Source of the DNA: Corticicoccus populi | GTDB lineage: Bacteria; Bacillota; Bacilli; Staphylococcales; Salinicoccaceae | Assembly: GCF_042686195.1 (NCBI RefSeq) | Contig: NZ_JBHUOQ010000001.1 | Location: 496,001-560,000, forward strand | DNA length: 64,000 nt | Direction of reading: 5' to 3' | In this document: piece after piece, positions 9,037-18,780 of the stretch | How the letters are laid out: the number at the start of each line of letters is the position of its first letter | How positions within the stretch are numbered: the stretch's first letter is position 1 | Translations under genes and position numbers: made by a program | The notes under the pieces: generated by a model | Seen by the model: the letters and a program-made list of their open reading frames with translations, nothing else | Told to the model about the DNA's origin: nothing | Database searches by the model: none

Positions 9037-9996
9037 TTAATTTAAGCGGTTTTTTAATTTTTTTGATATTTCAAGAAAATATGCACGGTAAGGTTCTTCG
9101 ATATTACGAATTGCATTGTCTGCTTCAGCGATATGATTGTTGCTGATTTCTACTGCATTATCAATCTCACTGCTCTCTAGTACACGTCTGGTTAATTCCT
9201 GGAGCAGTGTTGGATTATGCTGATACGACATTAATTTTTCCTTGAAAACATCATCTTTGTCACGGAGAAGTAATACCGGCAGAGTATAATGTCCGTTCTG
9301 TAAGTCTGAAAATTTCGGCTTCCCGAGAGATTTCTCATCTCCGATAAAGTCCAGACAGTCATCGATAATTTGAAAGCTCATTCCAATATGATAACCGTAT
9401 TTAATCAGTGCATCGAGTACGGACTGTTCTACATTACCTGCATAACCGCCGAGCTTAACACTCATTTCAATAAGCAGTGCTGTTTTTCTATATATTTTAC
9501 GGTAGTAATCTTCCATTGTCTGGAGGGCATCAAACTGCTGATTAAATTGAATCAGCTCACCTTCTACAATACTTTCAATGGCCTTTGAGAAGGTGTTGTG
9601 GAATTCATGATGTTTGATGTCACTGACTAAATAAATTGAATTTGCCAGTAGATAGTTACCAGTATTTACAGCCTGAAAATAGCCGTGTTTATAATAAACC
9701 GTTGACTGACCGCGCCTTAGATTGGAATCATCAATGATATCATCATGTACAAGAGTAGCCATGTGAATCAACTCCAGAGCAGCACTTGTATTCAGTACCT
9801 GCTGGTATTTTTCAGGATCCCCCAGTTTACCTGCAAGTAATGTGAAGGTCGGTCTGATTTTTTTTCCTCCTGATTTAAATAATTCATAGCTTTCATTATT
9901 AACAACAGGGCCTTCCGGAGAAAGTGTGTGCTTAATAATCTTGTTGATTTTATTAAAATCGGGAGAGAGAAATTTTTTCAGCGACATTAAAGTCAT
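9037..9996 (-). CDS. hepT: Heptaprenyl diphosphate synthase, catalytic subunit
   Basis: Long-chain trans-prenyl diphosphate synthase subunit that adds isopentenyl units to make the menaquinone side chain, acting with HepS. The first aspartate-rich motif is DDIID (85-89) and the second is DDCLD near 213-217. GGKKIRP at 43-49 is the diphosphate-binding segment. The 319-residue length fits. The start ATG overlaps the menG stop as ATGA. Chain length cannot be read from sequence alone. Confidence 0.95.
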   Translation of the reverse strand: MTLMSLKKFLSPDFNKINKIIKHTLSPEGPVVNNESYELFKSGGKKIRPTFTLLAGKLGDPEKYQQVLNTSAALELIHMATLVHDDIIDDSNLRRGQSTVYYKHGYFQAVNTGNYLLANSIYLVSDIKHHEFHNTFSKAIESIVEGELIQFNQQFDALQTMEDYYRKIYRKTALLIEMSVKLGGYAGNVEQSVLDALIKYGYHIGMSFQIIDDCLDFIGDEKSLGKPKFSDLQNGHYTLPVLLLRDKDDVFKEKLMSYQHNPTLLQELTRRVLESSEIDNAVEISNNHIAEADNAIRNIEEPYRAYFLEISKKLKNRLN

Positions 9997-10694
9997 AAGT
10001 AATCCAGCGGCTTGTAGGCGATATGTGTCGCCGCTGTCCCTAAAGTATGGGGGATGACTTTTGTGTTGATATATCCTGTAGTGGTTAAAATGTCGGTTAG
10101 TGATTTTTTAGTCAGGAAGTCGCTTGTTGATTCATACAGCCATGTATATTCCTCTTTTTTATGTGCAATGACGCCGCCCATAAACGGCATGATTTTTCCA
10201 AAATAAAAATCAAAACCTGTATAGATTAATTTATTATCCGGGATTGATGTTTCCAAAATAACGAGCTGTCCGCCGGGAGCAAGAACACGATAAAATTCTT
10301 CGACAGCTTTTTTAAAATCGGGAAGATTTCTAAGACCGAAACCAATAGTTAATATATTAAAGGTATTGTCATCGAAAGGAAGTTCCATTGCATTCCCCTG
10401 AATCAGTTTAATATTATCGAATTCTGATACTTTGTTCTCAGCGACTTTCAGCATGTTCTCACTGAAATCAAGACCGGTTATTTCCGCATTGCCGTTTGCT
10501 GAAGCAAGCTGGATGGTCCAGTCTCCGGTGCCGCAGCATACATCCAGAACTTTACAGCCATCCTTAACAAAGATTTCAGTCATTGTTTTTTTTCGCCAGA
10601 TGGTATGCTGATTCAGACTGATCAGGTTATTCATTTTATCGTAGTCTTTGGAAACAGCATTAAATATTTTATGTACACGGCTTACTTTGTCCAT
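9993..10694 (-). CDS. menG: Demethylmenaquinone methyltransferase
   Basis: Methylates demethylmenaquinone with S-adenosylmethionine, the last step of menaquinone synthesis (MenG/UbiE family). The SAM-binding motif VLDVCCGTGDW is near residue 50. I start it at 10694 (233 residues, MDKVSRVHKIF), which has an AAAGGTG ribosome binding site 7 nt upstream; the longer reading frame to 10739 has none. The start lies 26 nt inside hepS, and the stop overlaps the hepT start, so hepS-menG-hepT are coupled. Confidence 0.95.
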   Translation of the reverse strand: MDKVSRVHKIFNAVSKDYDKMNNLISLNQHTIWRKKTMTEIFVKDGCKVLDVCCGTGDWTIQLASANGNAEITGLDFSENMLKVAENKVSEFDNIKLIQGNAMELPFDDNTFNILTIGFGLRNLPDFKKAVEEFYRVLAPGGQLVILETSIPDNKLIYTGFDFYFGKIMPFMGGVIAHKKEEYTWLYESTSDFLTKKSLTDILTTTGYINTKVIPHTLGTAATHIAYKPLDYL

Positions 10695-11196
10695 TAAATT
10701 CACCTTTATTCCTGATATAGTACGGTATATTTTCATCATACAAACGATTTACATACTCATCAATTATACTAGTTAAGTGATGATGTGCATAGCCGTTTTC
10801 AACTAAATATAAAAGCGGTGCAAACATAATGTGCTTTATATCATCTTTGGACCATTTTTTGTCCTGTTCAATCATCCGTGATTTTTTTGAAATCATTTCA
10901 GTGGATAACTTAGAGACATCATGCAGGACTTGAAATTCATTATTTGCTGATAAAATACTGTAAAATTTACTGAATAAATAGTCGCCGCTCAGAACATGAT
11001 TTTCCCTGTTATTTCCGTCAGGTTCAAAGTCCAGCATATTCATGGCAACATTGAAGCATAGAACAGCATTTGAAACACCGGTATTATATATGTATTCCTG
11101 ATTATTTTCGAAATAATTAAAAAAGGGATTTCCTCTTAGTTCTTCTGTAAAGTCATCACCCAGTACAACTGAAATTTCGTTCATCAATTCTTTCAT
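10669..11196 (-). CDS. hepS: Heptaprenyl diphosphate synthase, component I
   Basis: Non-catalytic partner of HepT; family members are poorly conserved and all-helical. The call rests mainly on size (175 residues), helical character and the conserved order hepS-menG-hepT. The ATG at 11196 has an AAGGTG ribosome binding site 8 nt upstream and is preferred over the GTG at 11208, which overlaps that site. The last 26 nt overlap menG. Confidence 0.85.
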   Translation of the reverse strand: MKELMNEISVVLGDDFTEELRGNPFFNYFENNQEYIYNTGVSNAVLCFNVAMNMLDFEPDGNNRENHVLSGDYLFSKFYSILSANNEFQVLHDVSKLSTEMISKKSRMIEQDKKWSKDDIKHIMFAPLLYLVENGYAHHHLTSIIDEYVNRLYDENIPYYIRNKGEFNGQSKPCT

Positions 11197-11220
11197 AATA
11201 TTAATCACCTTATAAATGAA

Positions 11221-11244
11221 TAGGCCTAACAGATGTTAGGCCTA
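11221..11244 (-). terminator. Hairpin between hup and hepS
   Basis: Perfect 10-bp inverted repeat TAGGCCTAAC/GTTAGGCCTA with a 4-nt loop, 10 nt after hup. The downstream tail is only partly T-rich, so it may be an attenuating terminator that lets some transcripts continue into hepS-menG-hepT. Confidence 0.6.
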
Positions 11245-11254
11245 TCGAGTGTAA

Positions 11255-11527
11255 TTATTTAACTGCATCTTTGAGTGCTTTACCAGCTTTAAATGCCGGT
11301 ACTTTTGATGCTGCAATTTCAATTTCTTCACCAGATTGTGGGTTACGGCCTTTTCTTGCTGCACGCTCACGTACTTCAAAGTTACCAAAGCCGATAAGCT
11401 GTACTTTTTCACCGTCTTTTAAAGAGTCTTGAATTGAATCAAAAACTGCGTCTACAGCAGCACCTGCTTCTTTTTTAGTTAGATCAGCTTTATCGCTGAC
11501 AGCGTTGATTAAATCAGTCTTATTCAT
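11255..11527 (-). CDS. hup: DNA-binding protein HU
   Basis: Small histone-like protein of 90 residues that bends and compacts DNA. The [10 protein letters not shown] start and the arm region [12 protein letters not shown] are diagnostic, and the length is exactly that of HU monomers. It has a strong AGGAGGT ribosome binding site and a promoter overlapped by an inverted repeat. It lies upstream of hepS-menG, as in Bacillus (hbs). Confidence 0.98.
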   Translation of the reverse strand: MNKTDLINAVSDKADLTKKEAGAAVDAVFDSIQDSLKDGEKVQLIGFGNFEVRERAARKGRNPQSGEEIEIAASKVPAFKAGKALKDAVK

Positions 11528-11556
11528 TAATAGTGCACCTCCTATATTGAGTATAA

Positions 11557-11572
11557 TGATAATGTTTTATCA
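11557..11572. repeat. Inverted repeat in the hup leader
   Basis: TGATAA-tgtt-TTATCA, a perfect 6-4-6 inverted repeat between the hup promoter and its ribosome binding site. It could be a regulatory site or a weak hairpin in the leader. No function is established. Confidence 0.4.
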
Positions 11573-11582
11573 CTATGTTTTG

Positions 11583-11611
11583 ACTTTAACACAGTCGTTT
11601 ATCGACTGCAA
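11583..11611 (-). promoter_or_regulatory. hup promoter with internal inverted repeat
   Basis: Minus strand TTGCAG (11606-11611), 17-nt spacer, TAAAGT (11583-11588). The spacer and the edge of the -35 box contain a perfect 6-5-6 inverted repeat, CAGTCG/CGACTG (11592-11597 and 11603-11608), in the right place for an operator. Confidence 0.6.
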
Positions 11612-11644
11612 TGGATTTCCCCTAGAATTTGGTGCAAAAAGGCT

Positions 11645-12367
11645 TCACTCAGGGCTTTTGTGTACATTTGTCATAAAAATTGGCTCATTATCCTCGTCGA
11701 CAGTAATCTCTGGTGAATATATCGGCACAACAGGTGTGTGGTCGTATAATACATGCCGGACATCTTCACCGGTTTCAAACTCGAGCCCCTGCTCTTCAAT
11801 AATTTGTCCGATATCCGGTCTGTAATCCACAATAAATTCTTCGCCGCCGTTATAGTAAACATTTAATGACTGTCCTGTATAAGGGCTTGTTATTGTCGGA
11901 TTTTCATTTAAATTATAAAAATCCAAATCAAGCGGATAGACGTTTGGCCCTATTTGTTCACCCATCTGCACGTGTTCACCCATGCCGTTAATCCTCAGTT
12001 GAAGAGAACGAACCTCTTCGGTAATACTTAAGTCTGCAAGTTTCACTGTAGGATTATCTTCTGCATCGATTATGATAAACTGATACTTTCCTCCGGATTC
12101 AAAAGACAACTCCGGACGTTCATCAAGATACTCAGGTATCAGCCGTTCAAAGTCAACCTGATACTCAAAGTATTCTCTTGTATTTGAAACAGTTCTAATC
12201 GGCAGCAGACCGCCGGAGTCTTCTCTGAATGCCTCTACTGCATTTTGAACTGTATCAATTTGTGCCTCATTAGGCATTTGGTTTTCTATGCGTTCTGATT
12301 CCGGGTACAGACAGGCACTGAGGATAAATGTCACAGATAGAATTAGTGTAAGTTTTAGTATTTTCAT
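11645..12367 (-). CDS. yphF: Lipoprotein YphF
   Basis: A 240-residue exported lipoprotein: lysine-bearing N-terminus, hydrophobic stretch and lipobox LSAC (Cys19). The mature part is acidic, with no domain I can name. It directly follows yphE (stop and start are adjacent) and gpsA, the same position and nearly the same length as Bacillus subtilis YphF (about 244 residues). The function is unknown. Confidence 0.8.
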   Translation of the reverse strand: MKILKLTLILSVTFILSACLYPESERIENQMPNEAQIDTVQNAVEAFREDSGGLLPIRTVSNTREYFEYQVDFERLIPEYLDERPELSFESGGKYQFIIIDAEDNPTVKLADLSITEEVRSLQLRINGMGEHVQMGEQIGPNVYPLDLDFYNLNENPTITSPYTGQSLNVYYNGGEEFIVDYRPDIGQIIEEQGLEFETGEDVRHVLYDHTPVVPIYSPEITVDEDNEPIFMTNVHKSPE

Positions 12368-12568
12368 TTATCCACTGCCTCCCAACACGGGAATCATCAG
12401 TATAAACGCGAGAATTAAAAGACACCATGCAATAATAGAAACAATGACACTCAGAATTTTAATTTTAATGACATATCTTGCCAGGTAAATTAATACTGCT
12501 CCAAGCGCCATTGAACCTATTGATATAAAAGATATCCACATTAAGTCCATTGCTGAAATCCCAAACAT
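12368..12568 (-). CDS. yphE: DUF2768 membrane protein YphE
   Basis: A 66-residue protein with two membrane helices (about residues 7-30 and 37-60), belonging to the DUF2768/YphE family found next to gpsA. The function is unknown. It lies 4 nt after gpsA and abuts yphF, so the three form one transcription unit. Confidence 0.88.
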   Translation of the reverse strand: MFGISAMDLMWISFISIGSMALGAVLIYLARYVIKIKILSVIVSIIAWCLLILAFILMIPVLGGSG

Positions 12569-12572
12569 TTTA

Positions 12573-13631
12573 TCACTCTCTAGTCCAATCTTTTAATTGA
12601 TTTTCCAGTAAATCTTTAAGTCCGTCTGTTTCACTCTTCTTTTCACGCTGCATTAGTTTTGAGAATGCTTCCTGCTCGGAAATATCGTGGAATAAATATT
12701 GATATAAAACTTTAGTAATCGGCATTTCAACGCCGTACTGGTCACTGAGTTCATATGCTGCCTTTGTTGTATTCACACCCTCAACGACCATGCCCATCTT
12801 CTCTTCTGCTTCCGGTAGTGTAAGCCCTTCTGCAAGCATAATACCGCATCTGAAATTCCTTGAGTGTTCACTTGTTGCTGTAACAATTAAATCCCCCATA
12901 CCTGTCAGGCCGAGAAATGTCAGGGGGTTGGCCCCCATTTTCACACCAAGGCGGGCGATTTCATGAAGACCGCGCGTAATCGTTGCAGCTTTCGCATTGT
13001 CACCGAACCCGAGGCCGTGGAGTGTACCAATCGCAAGTGCAATGATATTCTTCAGTGCACCGCCGATTTCAACGCCGACTAAATCTTCATTAACATAGAC
13101 ACGGAAGTTTTCATTCATAAAGACATCCTGGATGGTCTTTACACCTTCATTTTTAATAGACGCTGTACTGACAGTCGTCGGTGATTTTAATGCCACTTCC
13201 TCTGCATGGCTCGGGCCGCTTAAAACACAAATATCACTGGCTGTCTGGTCTGACATTTCTTCATTTATAATTTCAGAGACTCTTAAGTGTGTACCAAGCT
13301 CGAGACCTTTTGCTACATGGACAATAAGGACTTTCCTGTTTTGAAGCAGCAAAATTTTTTCAAGCTCTCTTGAGACCGCCCGTACGGCCTTAACCGGTAC
13401 TGCAATGACGATGATGTCTGCATGGCGCACCACTTCTTCAAAATCAGTCGATGCCTTTACAGACGGATTAATTTTAATATTTTCCAAATACCTGCTGTTC
13501 GTATGATTTGTATTAATCTCATCCACAGTTTCATTGCTGCGGCCGTACATCATTACACTATGACCATTATCATCAAGTACCATGGATAAGCTTGTACCGA
13601 AACTGCCGGTACCAAGTATTGAGATATTCAT
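12573..13631 (-). CDS. gpsA: NAD(P)H-dependent glycerol-3-phosphate dehydrogenase
   Basis: Reduces dihydroxyacetone phosphate to sn-glycerol-3-phosphate for phospholipid synthesis. The nucleotide-binding GTGSFGTS is at residues 7-14, and the catalytic-lysine segment GALKNIIALA and the C-terminal domain (GMGDLIVT) are present. At 352 residues it is slightly longer than usual, owing to a charged C-terminal tail. The ATG at 13631 gives the standard MNISILG start; a TTG one codon upstream is closer to the AGGAGG site and cannot be excluded. Next gene upstream is der. Confidence 0.95.
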   Translation of the reverse strand: MNISILGTGSFGTSLSMVLDDNGHSVMMYGRSNETVDEINTNHTNSRYLENIKINPSVKASTDFEEVVRHADIIVIAVPVKAVRAVSRELEKILLLQNRKVLIVHVAKGLELGTHLRVSEIINEEMSDQTASDICVLSGPSHAEEVALKSPTTVSTASIKNEGVKTIQDVFMNENFRVYVNEDLVGVEIGGALKNIIALAIGTLHGLGFGDNAKAATITRGLHEIARLGVKMGANPLTFLGLTGMGDLIVTATSEHSRNFRCGIMLAEGLTLPEAEEKMGMVVEGVNTTKAAYELSDQYGVEMPITKVLYQYLFHDISEQEAFSKLMQREKKSETDGLKDLLENQLKDWTRE

Positions 13632-13645
13632 CAATCAGTGACCTC

Positions 13646-14959
13646 CTAGTTTCTTGTTCTGCTTATAATATGAATCGGTGTGCCCGTAAACCCGAAGGCA
13701 CCGCGAAGCTGGTTTTCAATATATCTCCGGTAACTAAAATGCATCAGCTCAGTATCATTTACAAAGAGGACAAATGTCGGAGGACCGACGCTCACCTGTG
13801 TACCGTAAAATATATTAAGTCTGTGTCCGCCCTTATCAGTCGGTGTCGGGTTCATGCTGACACTGTCTACAATTACTTCATTCAGTGTACTGGACTGAAC
13901 ACGTTTTTTATGGGAGTCGTTTGCTATTTTAACAAGCGGGAAAATAGTTGTTAAGCGGGATTTTGTTTTAGCAGATACAAACGCTATCGGTGCATAGTCC
14001 AGGAACTGGAACTGCTGCCGTATTTTTTCTTTGAATTTCTGCATGGTTTTTTCGTCTTTTTCAACAGCATCCCATTTGTTGACAACAATGACGACCGCAC
14101 GTCCTGCTTCATGGGCAATACCTGCAATACGTTTATCCTGCTCAATAATTCCTTCTTCCCCGTTAATTACAAACAGAACGACATCTGACCGTTCAATCGC
14201 CCGGTTCGCACGAAGGACAGAATATTTTTCAGTATTTTCATAGACTTTACCCCGTTTTCTCATCCCGGCAGTATCAATCAAAGTATACTCATCATCGTCA
14301 AATGTATAGTGTGTATCTATAGCATCACGTGTAGTGCCGGCTATGTCGGAAACGATGACCCGGTCTTCCCCGAGGATTGCGTTAATCAAGCTGGACTTCC
14401 CTACATTCGGACGTCCGACCAGTGAGACTTTAATAGATGAGTCTTCTTCCTCTTCTATCTCAATGTCTTTAAAATAATCTGTCGCAGCATCGAGTGCATC
14501 GCCAAGTCCCAGTCCATGAGAGCCGGAAACCGGGAAAGGATCACCTAAACCAAGCTGGTAAAACTCGTATATTTCATTTCTCATTTCAAAATTGTCCACT
14601 TTGTTTACCATAAGAACAGTGGGTTTCTTTGATTTTTGAAGAATCCGTGCTACAAACAAATCATCTTCTGTAACACCTTCACGACCGTTTACAATCATCA
14701 GGATTACATCAGCCTCAAGTATTGCAATTTCAGCCTGCATTTTAATCTGTTCTTGAAATGGTTCGTCTTTAATTTCAATGCCGCCGGTATCTATAACGTT
14801 AAATTCATAATTCAACCAGTCTCCGGTCGCATATAATCGGTCACGAGTTACGCCTGGGGTATCTTCCACAATCGCTTTTCTCTCACCAATAATTCTATTA
14901 AACAATGTTGACTTCCCTACATTCGGGCGTCCAACTACAGCAATTGTCGGTTTATACAT
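13646..14959 (-). CDS. der: Ribosome biogenesis GTPase Der
   Basis: Essential GTPase with two tandem G domains needed for 50S subunit assembly. The P-loop GRPNVGKS occurs twice, at residues 10-17 and around 182, each followed by DTAG-type (DTGG in the first) and NKxD motifs. A KH-like domain ends the protein. I start it at the ATG at 14959 (437 residues), which has a GAGGAGG ribosome binding site; an in-frame start 13 codons upstream has none. It lies 14 nt before gpsA. Confidence 0.97.
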   Translation of the reverse strand: MYKPTIAVVGRPNVGKSTLFNRIIGERKAIVEDTPGVTRDRLYATGDWLNYEFNVIDTGGIEIKDEPFQEQIKMQAEIAILEADVILMIVNGREGVTEDDLFVARILQKSKKPTVLMVNKVDNFEMRNEIYEFYQLGLGDPFPVSGSHGLGLGDALDAATDYFKDIEIEEEEDSSIKVSLVGRPNVGKSSLINAILGEDRVIVSDIAGTTRDAIDTHYTFDDDEYTLIDTAGMRKRGKVYENTEKYSVLRANRAIERSDVVLFVINGEEGIIEQDKRIAGIAHEAGRAVVIVVNKWDAVEKDEKTMQKFKEKIRQQFQFLDYAPIAFVSAKTKSRLTTIFPLVKIANDSHKKRVQSSTLNEVIVDSVSMNPTPTDKGGHRLNIFYGTQVSVGPPTFVLFVNDTELMHFSYRRYIENQLRGAFGFTGTPIHIISRTRN

Positions 14960-15006
14960 AAGTGTTGCCTCCTCTAATAAAATAATTTTAACATACAAAC
15001 AAAAAT

Positions 15007-15031
15007 AAAGGGCGATATTATATCGCCCTTT
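15007..15031 (-). terminator. Terminator after the S1-domain gene
   Basis: Eleven-base perfect stem AAAGGGCGATA/TATCGCCCTTT with a 3-nt loop, followed on the minus strand by TTTATTTTTG. Confidence 0.9.
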
Positions 15032-15048
15032 AAAAAGATAAATCTCGA

Positions 15049-16281
15049 TTATAAATCCAGGTTTTTAAAACGATCACCGAATACATCTCCAAGTGTTGGA
15101 CGGTCATCTTCTGTTTCATCGTTATATACTTTAGGTTCGTCTTTTGATTCCGGCTGACGTTCTGTGGTCTCTTTAATGGAAAGTGAGATTTTTTCAGAGT
15201 CCTCATTTATTGATAGAATTTTAACTTGAACTGACTCTTCTACTTTCAATACATCAGATGGAACAGCTACATGGTCGTGGCTGATTTCAGAGACGTGAAC
15301 AAGTCCTTCAACACCAGGTGCAACTTCAACAAAAGCACCAAAATCAACAAGGCGTTTAACGGTTCCTTCTAAAGTATCGCCCACTGAGTTTTCTTTGGCA
15401 AAATCATCAAACGGGCTTGTTCCTGCCTGCTTAACAGAAAGGCTGACACGCTCATTTTCAGGATTTACATCCAGGACCTTAACTTTTACTTTATCACCAA
15501 TGTTTACGGCATCTTCCACTTTTTCTACACGAGTGTAGCTGAGTTCTGAAATATGTGCAAGTCCGTCTACGTCACCAAGGTTGATAAAAGCACCGAAGTT
15601 TGTGATTCTCACAACTTCACCGTCAATTACAGATCCTTTTTCCAAGTTGGATAACTGTTTTTGTCTGTCCTGCTTTTTATCTTCTTCAATGATTCGTTTA
15701 CGGTTTAGAATGACACGATTTTTTTCCTTGTCGATGTCTTCTACTTTAACCTGAACAGTCTGTCCTGCAAACTGCTCGAGATCTTCAACGTATTCATCTG
15801 AAAGAAGTGATGCGGGAATAAATCCACGGACACCTACATCAACAACAAGACCGGCTTGTACGACGTCCATTACAGTACCTGTAATTGTTTCATCGTTTTT
15901 TGCCGCTTCTTCAAGAGTATCATAGCTTTTCGTCTCTTCTAACTTACGTACAGAAAGGATGACGTTATGACGGCCCTCTTCTTCTTCAACTTTAATTACA
16001 ACACCTTCAATTGTGTCATCTTCCGACACTACTTCATTCGGGTGTTCAATTCTTTGGTTGGTAAGTTGACTAATCGGGACAATACCTTCATATTCAGAGC
16101 CGTCTAAATGTGCTCTTATGAACTTATCCTCGACTTTGTAGACGGTACCTGAAACTTTGTCGCCTACATTATAGCCGCTGGAAGAGTTAACTTCAGTATT
16201 TTCATCTACCTCAGTATCACCCTCAGTTTGATTGTTAACTTCTTCGTTGTTTTCTTCATTTAAGATATCTTCTGTCGTCAT
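15049..16281 (-). CDS. rpsA: 30S ribosomal protein S1 homologue (YpfD type)
   Basis: A 410-residue protein with four S1 RNA-binding domains at about residues 38-105, 128-192, 213-281 and 300-369, each with the GxV...G.V..I..L pattern. Firmicute versions have fewer S1 domains than the six of Escherichia coli, and in Bacillus the protein (YpfD) is dispensable. The N-terminal 35 residues and the C-terminus are acidic. Order cmk-plsC-rpsA is typical. A strong terminator follows. Confidence 0.93.
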   Translation of the reverse strand: MTTEDILNEENNEEVNNQTEGDTEVDENTEVNSSSGYNVGDKVSGTVYKVEDKFIRAHLDGSEYEGIVPISQLTNQRIEHPNEVVSEDDTIEGVVIKVEEEEGRHNVILSVRKLEETKSYDTLEEAAKNDETITGTVMDVVQAGLVVDVGVRGFIPASLLSDEYVEDLEQFAGQTVQVKVEDIDKEKNRVILNRKRIIEEDKKQDRQKQLSNLEKGSVIDGEVVRITNFGAFINLGDVDGLAHISELSYTRVEKVEDAVNIGDKVKVKVLDVNPENERVSLSVKQAGTSPFDDFAKENSVGDTLEGTVKRLVDFGAFVEVAPGVEGLVHVSEISHDHVAVPSDVLKVEESVQVKILSINEDSEKISLSIKETTERQPESKDEPKVYNDETEDDRPTLGDVFGDRFKNLDL

Positions 16282-16353
16282 GTGTCTGCCTCCAATTACA
16301 TTACTATAAACTATATAACTAACTTCTTATAAAATAGTATATTTGTCAAGTGA

Positions 16354-16929
16354 TTATTCTGAAAATAACAGATTATTGATGTCTTCGCGCAGTCTGAGTG
16401 TAATATCTTTGCGATTTTTTCCTTCATTTACCATTTCTTGAACATCGATTGGTTTTCCAAATACAACAGTGACTCCTTCTTTTCTGTTATATTTACCTTT
16501 AATCGCAGCAGGAACAATAACAGCACCAGCCTTAACAGCCATGAAACTTGCCCCCTGCTGGAAATCTTTGAGCTCTCCGTCCCTGCTTCTGGTCCCTTCC
16601 GGGAAGACAAGCATTGTACGTCCTTCTTTAAGAGCCTCTACAGAGTCTTTAAGCGCCTGCCGGTCACTTTTACCGCGTTCAACGGGAATGGTGTTCAGTC
16701 GTGATACGATGTTGCCGAAAACAGGGATTTTGAACAATTCTGATTTAGCAAAAAAGGACATTTCCCCTTTTAAACTGATTCCGATTAACGGTGGATCAAA
16801 ATCGGAAATATGATTGGAACAGATTAAAACAGGACCTTCAGTCGGCACTCTGTCTTCACCGATTACTTTAATTTTAAATCTGGATTTATAAAATACAGTT
16901 ACTAATTTTTTTGCCACATTGTACAGCAT
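16354..16929 (-). CDS. plsC: 1-acyl-sn-glycerol-3-phosphate acyltransferase
   Basis: Adds the second acyl chain to lysophosphatidic acid to make phosphatidic acid, at the cytoplasmic membrane. The catalytic HX4D box is NHISDFD near residue 37, and the glycerol-phosphate-binding FPEGTRSRDGEL is near residue 114. The length of 191 is typical. It follows cmk by 2 nt. Confidence 0.93.
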   Translation of the reverse strand: MLYNVAKKLVTVFYKSRFKIKVIGEDRVPTEGPVLICSNHISDFDPPLIGISLKGEMSFFAKSELFKIPVFGNIVSRLNTIPVERGKSDRQALKDSVEALKEGRTMLVFPEGTRSRDGELKDFQQGASFMAVKAGAVIVPAAIKGKYNRKEGVTVVFGKPIDVQEMVNEGKNRKDITLRLREDINNLLFSE

Positions 16930-16931
16930 AA

Positions 16932-17597
16932 TTATTCCCCTTCCACTTTCTCGAGTGCGAGTTTAATAATACATGATTCTACTTCTTCAATTGTCATCTC
17001 GCTTGTATCAAGTAAAAAGGCGTCTTCAGCCTGCACCAGCGGGGAAATTTCCCTCGACATGTCGAATTCATCGCGTTCCATAATCTGCTTAGTCAATGTT
17101 TCGAGGTCAACTTGATTACCGCGTTCCCGCTCTTCAATTAACCGGCGTTCAGCCCGCACTTTAGGAGAAGCCTGCATAAATATTTTCAGTTCGGCATCCG
17201 GCAGTACTGTTGTACCAACATCCCGTCCGTCCATCACAATCCCTTTTTCATCCGCCAGCTGCTGCTGCATATTAACCAGATATGTCCGGACTGCTTCATA
17301 GCTTGCAACCTTACTGACATTCGCAGTGACTTCTTTTGAACGAATGGCTTCAGTAACATCCTCATTATTTAATAAAACCCTCTGATTTCCGGAATCTTCA
17401 TTTTTGAACCGGATATCTATTCGGTTTAAATTGTCGAACATTTGCTCCGTTCCATGATTTAAAGCATACAGAGTGACACTTCTGTACATTGCGCCTGTGT
17501 CAATATACATATAATTCAGTCTGCCTGCAACTCTCCGTGAAATTGTACTCTTCCCGGCTGCAGCCGGACCGTCTATTGCAATATTAATTATTTTCAT
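16932..17597 (-). CDS. cmk: Cytidylate kinase
   Basis: Phosphorylates CMP and dCMP. The P-loop GPAAAGKST is at residues 9-17, with DGRDVGTTVLPDA in the nucleotide-binding region. The chosen start at 17597 gives 221 residues and the standard MKIINIAIDGP beginning; an upstream in-frame start 11 codons earlier adds a non-conserved extension. A GAGG ribosome binding site is 9-10 nt upstream. First gene of cmk-plsC-rpsA. Confidence 0.95.
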   Translation of the reverse strand: MKIINIAIDGPAAAGKSTISRRVAGRLNYMYIDTGAMYRSVTLYALNHGTEQMFDNLNRIDIRFKNEDSGNQRVLLNNEDVTEAIRSKEVTANVSKVASYEAVRTYLVNMQQQLADEKGIVMDGRDVGTTVLPDAELKIFMQASPKVRAERRLIEERERGNQVDLETLTKQIMERDEFDMSREISPLVQAEDAFLLDTSEMTIEEVESCIIKLALEKVEGE

Positions 17598-17777
17598 ATA
17601 TACCCGCCTCAATTGATAGTTCCAGTACATTTTATCATATTTGCAGAAAATGAAGAAACGCTATTACTGATAAATAATATATTACTTGAAAATATCATGG
17701 AAATGATTTTATGTGTGTGAAACATGTTAAGATAATGAAGTATATTTTTAATTCTTCGAATTTAGTGGAGGTTGATT

Positions 17778-18740
17778 ATGAAAAAGAATATTCTTGCCAT
17801 CCATACCGGCGGAACAATCAGTATGTCTTCAAATAACGGTGTAGTAAGTGAACAGCAGAAAAACCCGGTCACGGTTGAAAATAACTTGGACCTTCCTGTC
17901 AATGTCACAGAAGTGTATCCGATTACGAAACCGTCACCGCACATTACCGTAAAAGATATGGACAGTATTAAAGAAATCATCCAGAAACATGAAAGTGAGT
18001 ATGATGGATTCGTCATTACTCATGGAACAGATACTCTTGAAGAAACAGCCTATTTCCTCGAGTTATCAGTAAATACAAAACGTCCGATTGTTCTGACCGG
18101 TGCAATGCGGTCATTTGATGAACTCGGCAGTGACGGACTGTATAATTATCTGCTTGCTATAAGAGTGGCAGAAAATGAAGCTTCTTTAGACCGTGGTGTA
18201 CTGGTTGTGTTTAACGATGAAATCCATACAGCCCGGTTTGTTACTAAAACACATACTTCCAATGTTGCGACTTTTCAAAGTCCAAATCACGGACCAATCG
18301 GTTTTGTAACAAAAGATGATGTGTATTATCATCACAGCATTCAGACTAAAGAAAAATTTGAACATGTAGATACAGATAAAAAAATTGCTTTAATTAAAGC
18401 GCATGTTGATCTGGACTCTTTATTTTTTGAGGCTGTCGTTGAAAATAACTTTGATGGTTTAATTGTAGAGGCACTCGGTCAGGGGAATATCCCGCCTTCA
18501 GCACTTGACGGGCTGAGGAAGGTTATCGAAGCGGATATTCCAGCTGTTGTAGTGTCACGGTCTTTTAATGGAATCGTCGGAGGCTACTATGATTACAAAG
18601 GCGGCGGAAGAGAACTTAAAAATCTTGGTGCTATTTTTTCAAACGGCTTAAATGGTCAGAAAGCCAGAATAAAATTATTAATCGCTTTATCCAATCAACT
18701 TGAATATGAAGAGCTCGCTGAATCATTCAGACAGAATTAA
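17778..18740 (+). CDS. ansA: L-asparaginase, type I
   Basis: Hydrolyses asparagine to aspartate and ammonia in the cytoplasm. The two catalytic threonine motifs are HTGGTISM near the N-terminus and THGTDTLEETA near residue 83. It has 320 residues and no signal peptide, consistent with the cytoplasmic type. The ATG at 17778 is preferred (GGAGG 6 nt upstream) to the TTG at 17772. A single gene, divergent from cmk and ending in a strong shared terminator. Confidence 0.95.
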   Translation: MKKNILAIHTGGTISMSSNNGVVSEQQKNPVTVENNLDLPVNVTEVYPITKPSPHITVKDMDSIKEIIQKHESEYDGFVITHGTDTLEETAYFLELSVNTKRPIVLTGAMRSFDELGSDGLYNYLLAIRVAENEASLDRGVLVVFNDEIHTARFVTKTHTSNVATFQSPNHGPIGFVTKDDVYYHHSIQTKEKFEHVDTDKKIALIKAHVDLDSLFFEAVVENNFDGLIVEALGQGNIPPSALDGLRKVIEADIPAVVVSRSFNGIVGGYYDYKGGGRELKNLGAIFSNGLNGQKARIKLLIALSNQLEYEELAESFRQN

Positions 18741-18773
18741 AAAAACGGTGCTATTTTTATAGCGCCGTTTTTT
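18741..18773. terminator. Bidirectional terminator between ansA and bdr
   Basis: Stem of 14 pairs (18741-18754 with 18759-18772, one G-T pair), loop TTTT, with an A-run on one side and a T-run on the other, so it serves both convergent genes. Confidence 0.9.
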
Positions 18774-18780
18774 AATACCT

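Noticed and set aside
10695..10739. N-terminal extension of menG by 15 codons
   Set aside because: No ribosome binding site; the internal ATG at 10694 has AAAGGTG and matches the family N-terminus.
16282..16353. Promoter for the S1-domain gene beginning with a perfect TTGACA on the minus strand near 16347-16352
   Set aside because: No acceptable -10 box lies 16-18 nt downstream, so I did not list it; the TTGACA may be chance.
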